Of a DNA stretch of 64,000 bases, positions 51,827-59,884 are shown in pieces. The position numbers were made by a program, and so were the translations under genes. The number at the start of each line of letters is the position of its first letter. The first letter of the stretch is position 1. The notes below the pieces were generated by a model. That model did not search any database. It had not been told where the DNA came from and saw only the letters and a list, made by a program, of their open reading frames with translations. This DNA is from Myxococcales bacterium (GTDB lineage: Bacteria > Myxococcota_A > Bradymonadia > UBA7976 > UBA1532), in NCBI GenBank assembly GCA_020633435.1, contig JACKDP010000010.1:62001-126000 (forward strand), written 5' to 3'.

Positions 51827-52690
51827 GTGAGCGAGTCCTGCATCGTGCTGGCCACGGACCTCTCGGCCCACGCCGCCCCGGCGGCGCGGTGGGCCGCCCG
51901 GGTGGGCGCCGCCCTCGGCGCCCGCGTCGTGGTCGCCCACGTCATCGAGATCAGCCTGAAGAGCTGGCTGGCCTCCCGCTACGACATCCTCGCTGATGAC
52001 GAGAAGCGCGGCCGGGCCGAGGCCCGCGTGAGCGAGTGGTACCGCGAGGCGACGGGCTCCGCCCCGGACGCCGTGGATCTGCGGGTGAACACCTGCTTCA
52101 ACGGCCTCTCCGAGGCGGTGCAGGCCCATGGCGCCTCGCTGCTGGTCATGGCGCCCACGGGCAAGAGCACCCTCGCGCAGATCGTGGTGGGCTCCCGCGT
52201 GCAGGACATCGCCAGCCGCCCTCCCTGCGCGCTGGTCGTCGCCGCCAGCGACCACCTCCCGGCCCGCATCGGGGCGGCCACCGACTTCTCCCCGGGCTCG
52301 GCCGTGGCCATGGCCCGCGCCGGGGAGCTGGCCCGGGCCACGGGCGCCGGCCTGGTGGCCCTGCACGTGGCCGAGGTGCCGGATCTGCCCGCGTTTGAAG
52401 AGGATCTCTTCGCCGACAGCTTCGAGACGTTCTACGCCGAGGCCCGGGAGACGCTGGGCAAGACGGCCGGTGAGGCCTTCGGCGACGGCGTCGTCGCCGA
52501 GCAGGAGGTCCTGCACGGCCGCGCCGAGCTCGCCCTGGACGAGTACGCCCGGGGCCGCGGCCTCGACCTCCTCGTGCTGGGCCAGACCGGCCACGACTCG
52601 GTGCTGGGGGACATGCTCGGCTCGGTGCCCCGCAGCCTCATCGGCCGCCTGCCTTGTTCCATCCTCGTCGTCCCGGTGGAGCGAACATGA
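51827..52690 (+). CDS. Tandem universal stress protein
   Basis: A 287-aa protein starting at GTG 51827 with AAAGGAGG four bases upstream. There are two Usp folds. The first (about residues 1-140) has VLATDLSAHAAPAARWA and the ATP-loop APTGKSTLAQIVVGS. The second (about 145-287) has ATDFSPGSAVAMA and GQTGHDSVLGDMLGSVP. Both keep the G-x2-G-x9-G-(S/T) phosphate-binding signature, so ATP binding is likely in both. Usp proteins protect or signal under stress. It shares ATGA with the following TetR gene. Confidence 0.9.
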   Translation: MSESCIVLATDLSAHAAPAARWAARVGAALGARVVVAHVIEISLKSWLASRYDILADDEKRGRAEARVSEWYREATGSAPDAVDLRVNTCFNGLSEAVQAHGASLLVMAPTGKSTLAQIVVGSRVQDIASRPPCALVVAASDHLPARIGAATDFSPGSAVAMARAGELARATGAGLVALHVAEVPDLPAFEEDLFADSFETFYAEARETLGKTAGEAFGDGVVAEQEVLHGRAELALDEYARGRGLDLLVLGQTGHDSVLGDMLGSVPRSLIGRLPCSILVVPVERT

Positions 52691-53274
52691 ACCTGCGCAC
52701 CTACCACCACGGCGACCTGCGCCGCGCCCTGCTGGACGCCGCGGTCCGCCACATCGCGACCGATGGGGTGGACGCCTTGAGCCTGCGGGCCCTCGCCCGC
52801 GACGTCGGCGTCACCCACGCCGCGCCCTACCGCCACTTCGAGAGCAAGGGCCACCTGCTCGCCGCCATCGCCGAGGAGGGCTTCCAGATCCTCAACACGA
52901 TGGTCGGCCCGATCTTCGGGGGGGGGGCCGACCTGCGGCAGGCCTTCCGGGAGTCCGGGGCCATCTACGTGCGCTTCGCCGTGGAGCACCCGGGCTACTT
53001 CAAGGTGATGTACGGCCCCACCCGCCTCACCGCGGGCTACGCCGAGGGCCTCGATTCCGCCGGCCCCCAGGAGCTGGCGAAGTACGAGATGCTGGTGGCT
53101 CCGCTCTGCACCGACGGACGCAGCCCCCGCGGGGTGGCCCTGGCCAGCTGGGCCATGGTCCACGGCATCGCCATGCTGCTGGTGGACGGCCGCCTGCGGC
53201 CCGACCTCTTCGGCCTGGCCGACGACGACTACACGGGCCTGGTGAAGGTCATCACGGACAGCTACCTGCCCTGA
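52687..53274 (+). CDS. TetR-family transcriptional regulator
   Basis: A 195-aa protein from ATG 52687, overlapping the Usp stop (ATGA). The DNA-binding domain is residues 5-60: RRALLDAAVRHIATDGVDALSLRALARDVGVTHAAPYRHFESKGHLL, with the helix-turn-helix ALARDVGVTHAAPYRHF. The C-terminal ligand domain is the WHG type (LRQAFRESGAIYVRFAVEHPGYFKVMYGP). It is probably a repressor of the SDR-Usp-TetR operon itself. The last 13 bases overlap the end of the convergent endonuclease III gene. The ligand is unknown. Confidence 0.9.
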   Translation: MNLRTYHHGDLRRALLDAAVRHIATDGVDALSLRALARDVGVTHAAPYRHFESKGHLLAAIAEEGFQILNTMVGPIFGGGADLRQAFRESGAIYVRFAVEHPGYFKVMYGPTRLTAGYAEGLDSAGPQELAKYEMLVAPLCTDGRSPRGVALASWAMVHGIAMLLVDGRLRPDLFGLADDDYTGLVKVITDSYLP

Positions 53275-53894
53275 TCGGCCCCCGCGAACGCGCAGATGGG
53301 GCACCGCGCGGCGTCGTGCCCCCGCGCCGGACAGAAGGCCCGCCCGAAGAAAATGATCTGCAGGTGCAGGCGGTTCCAGCGCTCCCGCGGGAAGAGCCGC
53401 TTCAGATCCGCCTCGGTGGTCTGGACGTTGCGCCCCGACGTCAGGCCCCAGCGCTGCGCGAGCCGGTGGATGTGGGTGTCCACCGGGAAGGCGGGCACGC
53501 CGAACGCCTGGGCCATGACCACCGAGGCCGTCTTGTGGCCCACGCCGGGCAGCGCCTCCAGGGCCTCGAAGTCGGCCGGCACCTGCCCGCCGTGGCGCTC
53601 GACGAGCAGCGCCGCCATGGCCTTGAGGTTGCGCGCCTTGGTGGGAGCCAGCCCGATTTCTCGAATGAGTTCGCGAATCTGGGCCTCGGGCAGCGCCGCC
53701 ATGGCGGCGGGCGTGTCGGCCAGGGCGAAGAGGCCAGGGGTGACCTCGTTGACCTTCTTGTCGGTCGTCTGCGCCGAGAGCATCACCGCCACGAGCAGCG
53801 TGTAGGCGTCGTGGTGGTCGAGGGGCACCGGCACCTCGGGGAAGAGCTCTTCGAGCACCGCCTGGATGCGGTCGACCTTCTCGGCCGTGGTCAC
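53262..53894 (-). CDS. nth: Endonuclease III-like DNA glycosylase/AP lyase
   Basis: A 210-aa protein from GTG 53894, overlapping the upstream stop as GTGA. The helix-hairpin-helix ALPGVGHKTASVV carries the catalytic lysine K121. The catalytic Asp is D139 in PVDTHIHRLAQR. It removes oxidised pyrimidines and cuts the abasic site in base excision repair. The C-terminal region has only three cysteines (188, 198, 201: CPARGHDAARCPIC) and no fourth after it. A usual [4Fe-4S] cluster (C-x6-C-x2-C-x5-C) therefore may not form. It is oddly coupled to an outer-membrane protein gene. Confidence 0.9.
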   Translation of the reverse strand: MTTAEKVDRIQAVLEELFPEVPVPLDHHDAYTLLVAVMLSAQTTDKKVNEVTPGLFALADTPAAMAALPEAQIRELIREIGLAPTKARNLKAMAALLVERHGGQVPADFEALEALPGVGHKTASVVMAQAFGVPAFPVDTHIHRLAQRWGLTSGRNVQTTEADLKRLFPRERWNRLHLQIIFFGRAFCPARGHDAARCPICAFAGADQGR

Positions 53895-55051
53895 GGCTCG
53901 TCCATCTCGAAGACGTAGCCGCCGCCGAGCCAGACGCTGAACGCGAGCTGGTCGGCGCGCTCCGAGACGGAGGGCGACCAGCCGCCGCGCACATCGACCT
54001 GCCACGGGCCGATGCGCCAGTCGGCGAGGGCGCCCACGCCGAGGAGGGTGGCCACCTCGTCGTCGGCCCCGACGCGGTCGGGGTCGCTGAGGAGCACGGC
54101 GCCGACGACGGGGCCGACCTCCACGTCGGGGGACACGGCGAAGTGCCAGCTCCACGACCCGGCGAGGTAGCGCTCCGACAGCCAGGAGGCCCAGGGCGCC
54201 CCGGGCAGCGTCACCGAGTAGGGCCCGGCGCCGCCGATGCGGTCGCGGGTGAGGTCGTCGCCGCCCTCGCCGAAGACGGCCGTCTCGGTGAGCTGGGTGC
54301 GCACGGCCGGCACGATCTGCCAGCCCGCCTGGAGCCACTGACGGACGCGGGGCGCGAAGGGATCGGGGGCGTTGCGGGGATCCGTCACGGCGAACGCGTC
54401 GGCGTCGAGGGCGCCCCACGGCTGGTCGTTGGAGCGGGCGTCGACGCCCAGCTCGAGGCCGGCGGCGACGCCACGCAGCCGCGGGAAGAAGCGGTGCCGA
54501 TCGCGCCAGGCCGCGTCATCCGCCAGGTTCCACCAGGTGTAGCGGAGGCGGGGCTCGAAGACCCAGGCGTTGGGCGGCAGCGTCAGGGCCGGGTTCGTCG
54601 CCCGATCGCCGTCCTCGATGGGGTTGAAGAGGAAGCGGCGGCCGCCGATCTCGAGGTCCAGCCACGTCCGCGGCGCGATGCGGGCCTTGCCGTACGCCTT
54701 GAAGCCCAGGTAGCTGGCCCAGAACCCGCGGCCCGGCGTCGTCACCCCGTTCTGGTAGTAGTCGGGCAGCAGCCCCGCGACGCGGAACTCCGAGGTGATG
54801 GCGGCGCCCACCTCCACATCCGGGTTGATGCGCACGCCGTCGACGCTGAAGCGGAGGGTGTCCGTGTTCAGCTCGACGCCCAGGCGCCCGCCCCGCCACA
54901 GGGGCTTCGTGTCCCAGGCGGCGAGCAGGACGCCGTGCACCGGGCTGACCTCGTCGTTCCAGCCCTCGACGGCCACGGCGGTGGTGAAGCGGTCGGCCGC
55001 GGCCGCGCCGGGCAGGACGGCGATCAGGGCGAAGAGGGCAGATCGGGTCAC
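53891..55051 (-). CDS. Predicted outer-membrane beta-barrel protein
   Basis: A 386-aa protein from GTG 55051 with a signal peptide (TRSALFALIAVLPGAAAA). The rest alternates hydrophobic and polar residues with many aromatic girdle residues (RLRYTWWNLADDAAWRDRHRFF; SWSWHFAVSPDVEVGPVVGAVLL) and ends in aromatic Phe near the C-terminus (GGGYVFEMDEP), as outer-membrane barrels often do. Roughly 14-18 strands could be drawn. I do not recognise a named family. It may be a porin or a structural barrel. Its stop overlaps the endonuclease III start, but no functional link is evident. Confidence 0.72.
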   Translation of the reverse strand: MTRSALFALIAVLPGAAAADRFTTAVAVEGWNDEVSPVHGVLLAAWDTKPLWRGGRLGVELNTDTLRFSVDGVRINPDVEVGAAITSEFRVAGLLPDYYQNGVTTPGRGFWASYLGFKAYGKARIAPRTWLDLEIGGRRFLFNPIEDGDRATNPALTLPPNAWVFEPRLRYTWWNLADDAAWRDRHRFFPRLRGVAAGLELGVDARSNDQPWGALDADAFAVTDPRNAPDPFAPRVRQWLQAGWQIVPAVRTQLTETAVFGEGGDDLTRDRIGGAGPYSVTLPGAPWASWLSERYLAGSWSWHFAVSPDVEVGPVVGAVLLSDPDRVGADDEVATLLGVGALADWRIGPWQVDVRGGWSPSVSERADQLAFSVWLGGGYVFEMDEP

Positions 55052-55317
55052 AGGGGCCTCCGTGTCGGCAGGCCCGAGGGAGTACCGCGTCACGCCGCGG
55101 GGGACAAGCGGCAGGCACGCCCCGCGGGCATTCCGGCGCAAACTTCTCCCAGGGGATCGTCCCTGCGCGGTCGGCGGTCGCGCAAGGTCTGTGCGCCCGA
55201 CCGCCACCGAAGTATGCTGCCCCGCAGGCGGTCGGGGGAATGCGCGCGGCTGGCGCGGATTTCGGTCGATCGCGGCGCGCTCGCCGGCGCGGTGGGCTGC
55301 CCCCGAGGAGGATCCCG

Positions 55318-55932
55318 ATGCCCTGGCCTTTCCTGCCCCCGAACCCCGACACGTTCCCCGCCCCCCACGACGGCGAGCTGTTCGTCTTCAGCCTGACGCT
55401 GACGGGCATGCGCCCCTACGACGAGCAGGCCGACCACAGCTTCCTGGTCGACCAGGCCACGGCCTCGGTCTACATGCCCATCGTGGAGAGCCCGACGGCG
55501 TACAAGTACCGGGGCATCTGCATGGCTGCGCTGCCTCGGGTGGGTACGACCGCCACCTACAAAGGCACCTACGTGCCCCTTGGGAAGTCCAACACACACG
55601 ACGTCGCCGTGGACGCCCGCCAGCTCACGGGGGGCATCACCAGCGTGGCCGTGCAGCGGTCGGGCAGCAAGGCCATCTTCACCGTCGGGGTGGACACGGG
55701 GGGCACCTCCGGGCTCTCGGTCGTGGCGGCCCCGTACATGCCCACCGCGCTGCGATTTGCCAGCGAAAGCGCGTACATGGCGGCCGGCGACATCGAGGCC
55801 GTCCCCACCGCCTCCACCACCGTGAAGCTCACGGTGACCGCGGGCAGCCTCACCCACTACGGCGTCTTCCTGGCCAGCGGCCTGCCCAGCAGCATCAACC
55901 CGCGCTCGGCCGGTCGCCTGGTGAAGATCTAG
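55318..55932 (+). CDS. Unknown 204-aa protein, probably beta-rich
   Basis: It starts at ATG 55318 behind GAGGAGG. It has no signal peptide, membrane segment or cysteine pairs. The sequence is rich in Thr, Val and Gly in beta-strand patterns (LFVFSLTLTGMRPYDEQADHS; TVKLTVTAGSLTHYGVFLASG) and resembles phage or capsid-like sandwich proteins only in texture. I do not recognise it. A strong terminator is found 136 bp downstream, and the gene stands alone between a divergent barrel gene and a convergent TPR gene. Its third-position GC looks slightly lower than its neighbours by eye, which might point to transfer. Confidence 0.65.
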   Translation: MPWPFLPPNPDTFPAPHDGELFVFSLTLTGMRPYDEQADHSFLVDQATASVYMPIVESPTAYKYRGICMAALPRVGTTATYKGTYVPLGKSNTHDVAVDARQLTGGITSVAVQRSGSKAIFTVGVDTGGTSGLSVVAAPYMPTALRFASESAYMAAGDIEAVPTASTTVKLTVTAGSLTHYGVFLASGLPSSINPRSAGRLVKI

Positions 55933-56147
55933 CCATTCGAGGCTTGACTCCCGCCATCCTTTTTGAGATCGTACCCGGGCGAGTCCACTCCAACCGGCTG
56001 TAACCTGCCCAACAGCTGGCGGACTTGCACATGGTTTTTGTGTCGAATGCCCGACGGCACAAGAACCGGGGGTAGCAGGCTCCTGCCCGATACTGCTACC
56101 CCCATTTTTTTTGCCTGCAGTGTTAGTTATGTTGGTTTTATCGGCGC
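55933..56147. other. AT-richer intergenic region with a terminator
   Basis: 215 bp between convergent genes. Apart from the terminator at 56068-56112, no gene or repeat is seen. Confidence 0.5.
56068..56112 (+). terminator. Rho-independent terminator
   Basis: Arms GGGGGTAGCAG (56068-56078) and CTGCTACCCCC (56093-56103) form a perfect 11-bp stem with a 14-base loop, followed by A and eight Ts. It ends transcription from the 204-aa gene. Confidence 0.9.
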
Positions 56148-58478
56148 TCAGCCCGGCGGCACACAGTCCTCGAGCAGCGCCGTCAGGGCCTCCACCTTCT
56201 CGGTGCGGCCGAGGCGCTCGTACTGCGCCCGCGCGTCCTCGAGCGGCACCACCGCGCCGGTGGCGCCCTGCTCCAGCAGCAAGCGGCCCAGGGCCTCGCC
56301 CGAGGCGGCGATGCCCGCCGCGTGGCCGAGCTGCCGGTTGAGGGCGAAGGCGGACTGCAGCTCGATGAGGGCGTTGTCGGGGTGCCCGCGGCGCGCCTCG
56401 ATCTGGCCGATGTTCAGCCGCGTCACGGCCATGCCGTCCAGGTCGTCGAGCCGCTCGAAGGTGCGCAGCCGCTCCCGGTGCAGCATCAGGGCCTCGTCGA
56501 ACTCGCCGCGCGCCGCCTTGATGTGGGCCACGTCGCCCTGGGCGATGGCCTTGCCCTGCACGTGGCCGAGGGACTCGAAGATGCGCAGGCGGTCTTCGTG
56601 CAGGCGCAGCGCCTCGTCGAGCTGGTTGCGGGCCGCCAGGATGCGGGCGACGTCGCCCATGGCGATGGCCAGGCCCTGCTCGGCCCCGAGATCCGAGAGC
56701 GTCTGCATGCGCTGCCGGTGCATGCGCAGGGCGCCCTCGTCATCCCCACGGGCGGCCTTGATGCGGGCGATGTCGCCGAGGGCGACGGCCTTGTCCACCT
56801 CGGCGCCCTGCTCGTCGAAGACGGCGAGGGCGCGGTAGTGCAGGGCCTGGGCGTTCTCGAGGTCGCCGCGGGCGGCGTAGATGCGGGCCATGCGCGTCCA
56901 CGTCATGGCCAGCTCGCGCACCGCGCCGAGGTCCTGGTAGATGCGCAGGCGCTCCTCGTGCAGCGTCAGCGCGGCCTCGGGCTCGCCCCGGTTGACGTGG
57001 AGCTGGGCCAGCACGCCGAGCAGCGAGCCGCGGGCGGCCGATCCCCGGGGGGTGAGGGCCAGGGCCTCGGTGCAGTGCTGCTCGGCCCGCGACATCGTCT
57101 TGCGATCGCCGGCCGTCGAGACGAGATCCCAGCCCAGCTCGGCGCAGGCGGCCCCCATGGCCAGCCGGAAGACCTCGGGCGAGTCGCGCTCGACGTCGTG
57201 GAAGAGGCCCTGGAAGGCCTTCTCCCGCTCCGGCAGGCGCCCGGGGCCACGGGCGGCGTGGAAGCGCAGCAGCCGCTCGATGGCCCGGCGCAGGGGCTCG
57301 GCCTCGGGCGTCTCGGAGGGACGGCCGACGGCGCGCAGCGTCTGCACCGCCTTGCGGGCCAGGGCGGGCTGGATGTCCTGCACGTAGTTCGGCAGCGTGG
57401 CGAGCTGGTCGAGCACCTCCAGGGCGCCCTCCAGCCGGCTGGCCACGGTGGCCTTGCGCAGCGTCGGCCCGTCCAGTCGCACCAGCTCCGCCCGCAGCGC
57501 CGTGAGCACCTCGTGCCAGAGGCGATCCCCCGAGCGGGGCCGGAAGGCCTCGGGCTGGGGCGACTCGTCGGGCACGGGCTCGGGGGCCTGGGCGGCCACG
57601 GTCAGGGGCGGCAGCGGCTGCGACGCCTCGTCCCCGCGCTCCGCCGTGTGGCGCCGCAGGGTGTCCAGGCACATGTCCCGGGCGGTCTTGTTCTCCAGGA
57701 TGCGGGGCAGGGGGCCGGGGGTGAAGTCGCCGCCGGCGTAGCGGCCGAGGCCCACTTTCTCCAGCTCTTCCGCGGCCTTGAGGCGCACGACCCCTTCGCT
57801 GGGCTGGTCGAAGAGCAGCAGATCGACGCAGCTCGCGAGCAGCCGCGGCTCGACGCGCATGATGCGCCACGCCAGGTGGCGGCCGGCGACGTGCCACAAG
57901 CTGTGCTCGTAGTCGGTGCTGCGGGTGCCCAGGGTGCTGAAGGCGAGCCGGTGGCTCATGGTGGCCTCCAGCAGGCTCAGGAGCTCCGCCGTGTCCGTCG
58001 TCAGGCGCGTGGCCAGGCGGACGGGGAGCTGCGCGACGCCCAGGTCTTTCAGCGGGTGGTCGGGATCCGCCACGTTGCGCCGGATGAGGGTGACGAGGTG
58101 CTCCTGGAGGAAGCGCTCCTGCCAGCCGTAGCCCTCGTCGCCGTGGATCTGGTCGACGGGCTCGGCGAACTGGACGAGCTGGTAGCGGCCCTGCAGGCGG
58201 GCGAGCTGGGGCTCGGCCTGCTCCGGGGTGACGTCGGGGGCCACGCGGACGACGACGACGGCGCGCTCGGGCTGGCGCAGGCCGTGGTTGCCGGGCAGCG
58301 GCAGGGCCTCCCAGGGCACCTCGACGAAGAACGACACCCCCTCGACCAGGTGGCTGAGCAGCCAGGCCAGCCGCAGGGACTCCGACTCGGTGTGGTACCA
58401 CGGCAGCAGGTAGCGCCCCGGCGGCAGGGCGCAGCGCGGCGTGCCTTCCCCGCCGACGCGGAGGGGCAGCAGCCACAT
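56148..58478 (-). CDS. TPR-repeat protein, partner of the upstream ATPase
   Basis: A 776-aa protein starting at ATG 58478, which shares its base with the ATPase stop (TGATG). The first 250 residues are an unassigned mixed domain (SHLVEGVSFFVEVPWEALPLPG; WHVAGRHLAWRIMRVEPRLL). Residues about 490-735 are at least five tandem 40-residue TPR units of the form AxAxGDxAxIxAARGxxDEALxLHxxRLxxFxxLG. This type is known from large STAND/TPR proteins of myxobacteria. Together with the ATPase it looks like a STAND NTPase split over two genes: the TPR part would sense a ligand and the ATPase part would switch. There is no signal peptide, so it is cytoplasmic. Confidence 0.82.
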   Translation of the reverse strand: MWLLPLRVGGEGTPRCALPPGRYLLPWYHTESESLRLAWLLSHLVEGVSFFVEVPWEALPLPGNHGLRQPERAVVVVRVAPDVTPEQAEPQLARLQGRYQLVQFAEPVDQIHGDEGYGWQERFLQEHLVTLIRRNVADPDHPLKDLGVAQLPVRLATRLTTDTAELLSLLEATMSHRLAFSTLGTRSTDYEHSLWHVAGRHLAWRIMRVEPRLLASCVDLLLFDQPSEGVVRLKAAEELEKVGLGRYAGGDFTPGPLPRILENKTARDMCLDTLRRHTAERGDEASQPLPPLTVAAQAPEPVPDESPQPEAFRPRSGDRLWHEVLTALRAELVRLDGPTLRKATVASRLEGALEVLDQLATLPNYVQDIQPALARKAVQTLRAVGRPSETPEAEPLRRAIERLLRFHAARGPGRLPEREKAFQGLFHDVERDSPEVFRLAMGAACAELGWDLVSTAGDRKTMSRAEQHCTEALALTPRGSAARGSLLGVLAQLHVNRGEPEAALTLHEERLRIYQDLGAVRELAMTWTRMARIYAARGDLENAQALHYRALAVFDEQGAEVDKAVALGDIARIKAARGDDEGALRMHRQRMQTLSDLGAEQGLAIAMGDVARILAARNQLDEALRLHEDRLRIFESLGHVQGKAIAQGDVAHIKAARGEFDEALMLHRERLRTFERLDDLDGMAVTRLNIGQIEARRGHPDNALIELQSAFALNRQLGHAAGIAASGEALGRLLLEQGATGAVVPLEDARAQYERLGRTEKVEALTALLEDCVPPG

Positions 58479-59773
58479 CAGCCGAAGACGCCGTACTTGG
58501 GGTGCAGGAAGTAGAGCTCCGGGTCCAGCTTGAACTGGGTCGGGTTCCAGAAGTCGTGGGGCAGGATGACCTGGCGGTCCTGCATCTGGCTGAAGATGGC
58601 CCGGTTGTGGCCGCAGGCCTCCAGCACCACCGAGGCGTCGAGGATGGCGTCGGGGTCGGGGAACGCGGCCGCCAGGGCGTGCAGGATGCGGACGTCCAGG
58701 TTGGAGTACTGGGTCTCCAGGTAGGCGTCGAAGCCCTCGGCCAGCCGCTCGCTGCGGTAAAAACCCTCTTCAAACAAGAACTTGGTCCAGAGCAGGTACG
58801 CGACGGGCGTGGGGGCGATGCCGCTGAGGCGCTCGGTGACGGCCGTGGCCTCCTCGGTGGCGAGGGCGTCGCAGATCGCGGGGCGCTCCTCCTCCAGGCG
58901 GCGGGCCAGGATCTCGCGCAGCACCTCGGGGGGCACGGGCCGCAGCACGCGCTGGTTGGAGATGTCCCGCGAGACGACCCCCGTGTAGTACTTGCGCATG
59001 TTCAAGACGAGGGCGACGGGGGCCCGCTTGAGCTCCAGGACGTGCTCCACGTCGCGGCGCACGCGGTCGCGCTCCTCGGCGCTGCGGTACTCGTGGCGCA
59101 GCTCGTCGATGTTGTCGAGGTAGAGGACGCAGTGGAAGCCCTGGCTGCGGATGTCCTCGAACATGGCCACGAGGGCCTCGCCGATGCCCTGATCGTCGAA
59201 GTTCACCGAGCCGGTGAGCGACTTCACCTCGCGGTCCGTGAGCTCCAGCGAGACGCCGAAGTTCAGCTTCAGGGCGCTCAGCAGCGACCGGCGGCCCCCG
59301 AGGCGCGCGGCGAGCTGGAACTGGCGCACCTGCTCGTGGGCGACCTTCAGCTCCACGCGATCGAGCTGGCTGAGCTGGCGCAGGAGCTGGGCGGTGGCGA
59401 GCAGGCTGTCGGGCACCCGGGCGCCGGCGACGTGCAGCGAGGCCAGCTCGTGCACCGCCTGGTTGGCCACCGCGCTCAGGACGCCGCGGCGCTCGTGGCA
59501 GGAGCGGCAGTCGACCGTCATGAAGAGGGTGTTGGCCGAGAAGTCGGCCCGCAGGTCCTCCAGCACGCGGCGGGTGAGGATGGACTTGCCCACCCCCTTC
59601 TCGCCCGTGACGCAGATGGCCCGGCCCTCCGACTCGGCCGCCACCTGCAGGTAGCGGCTGAGGACCTCGGTGAGCCAGCGGACGTCGCGCTCCCGATCGA
59701 CCATCTGGCGCGGATCCAGGTCGGTCGGGTTGAGGCGATCGAAGAACATCGGCACGTCGTGGGCGGCGCTCAT
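58478..59773 (-). CDS. AAA/STAND-type P-loop ATPase
   Basis: A 431-aa cytoplasmic protein from ATG 59773. The Walker A is GEKGVGKS (57-64) and the Walker B is VLYLDNIDEL (D220, D223). The fold looks like Orc1/Cdc6-type or NB-ARC ATPases: sensor-like VALVLNMRKYY (about 270) and a winged-helix-like tail (SRDISNQRVLRPVPPEVLREILARRLEEE onward). It should bind and hydrolyse ATP as a signal switch. It is coupled by TGATG to a TPR protein, so both are almost surely in one complex. It is divergent from a peptidoglycan-hydrolase-like lipoprotein 111 bp away, which might be a regulated effector. Confidence 0.85.
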   Translation of the reverse strand: MSAAHDVPMFFDRLNPTDLDPRQMVDRERDVRWLTEVLSRYLQVAAESEGRAICVTGEKGVGKSILTRRVLEDLRADFSANTLFMTVDCRSCHERRGVLSAVANQAVHELASLHVAGARVPDSLLATAQLLRQLSQLDRVELKVAHEQVRQFQLAARLGGRRSLLSALKLNFGVSLELTDREVKSLTGSVNFDDQGIGEALVAMFEDIRSQGFHCVLYLDNIDELRHEYRSAEERDRVRRDVEHVLELKRAPVALVLNMRKYYTGVVSRDISNQRVLRPVPPEVLREILARRLEEERPAICDALATEEATAVTERLSGIAPTPVAYLLWTKFLFEEGFYRSERLAEGFDAYLETQYSNLDVRILHALAAAFPDPDAILDASVVLEACGHNRAIFSQMQDRQVILPHDFWNPTQFKLDPELYFLHPKYGVFG

Positions 59774-59884
59774 GGCGCGGATCGTATGCCGGGGGGCCCG
59801 GGAGCGTAAAGCGGAACGCGAGGTTGCGCCTCCTCGGCCCCCCGTGGGATCGTGCGCCGCTTCGAGCCTGTGCAGGAGGAGGGC
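59774..59884. other. Divergent gap between the ATPase and NlpC/P60 genes
   Basis: 111 bp. GGAGGAGGG before 59885 is the ribosome binding site of the plus-strand gene. No clear operator is seen. Confidence 0.4.
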
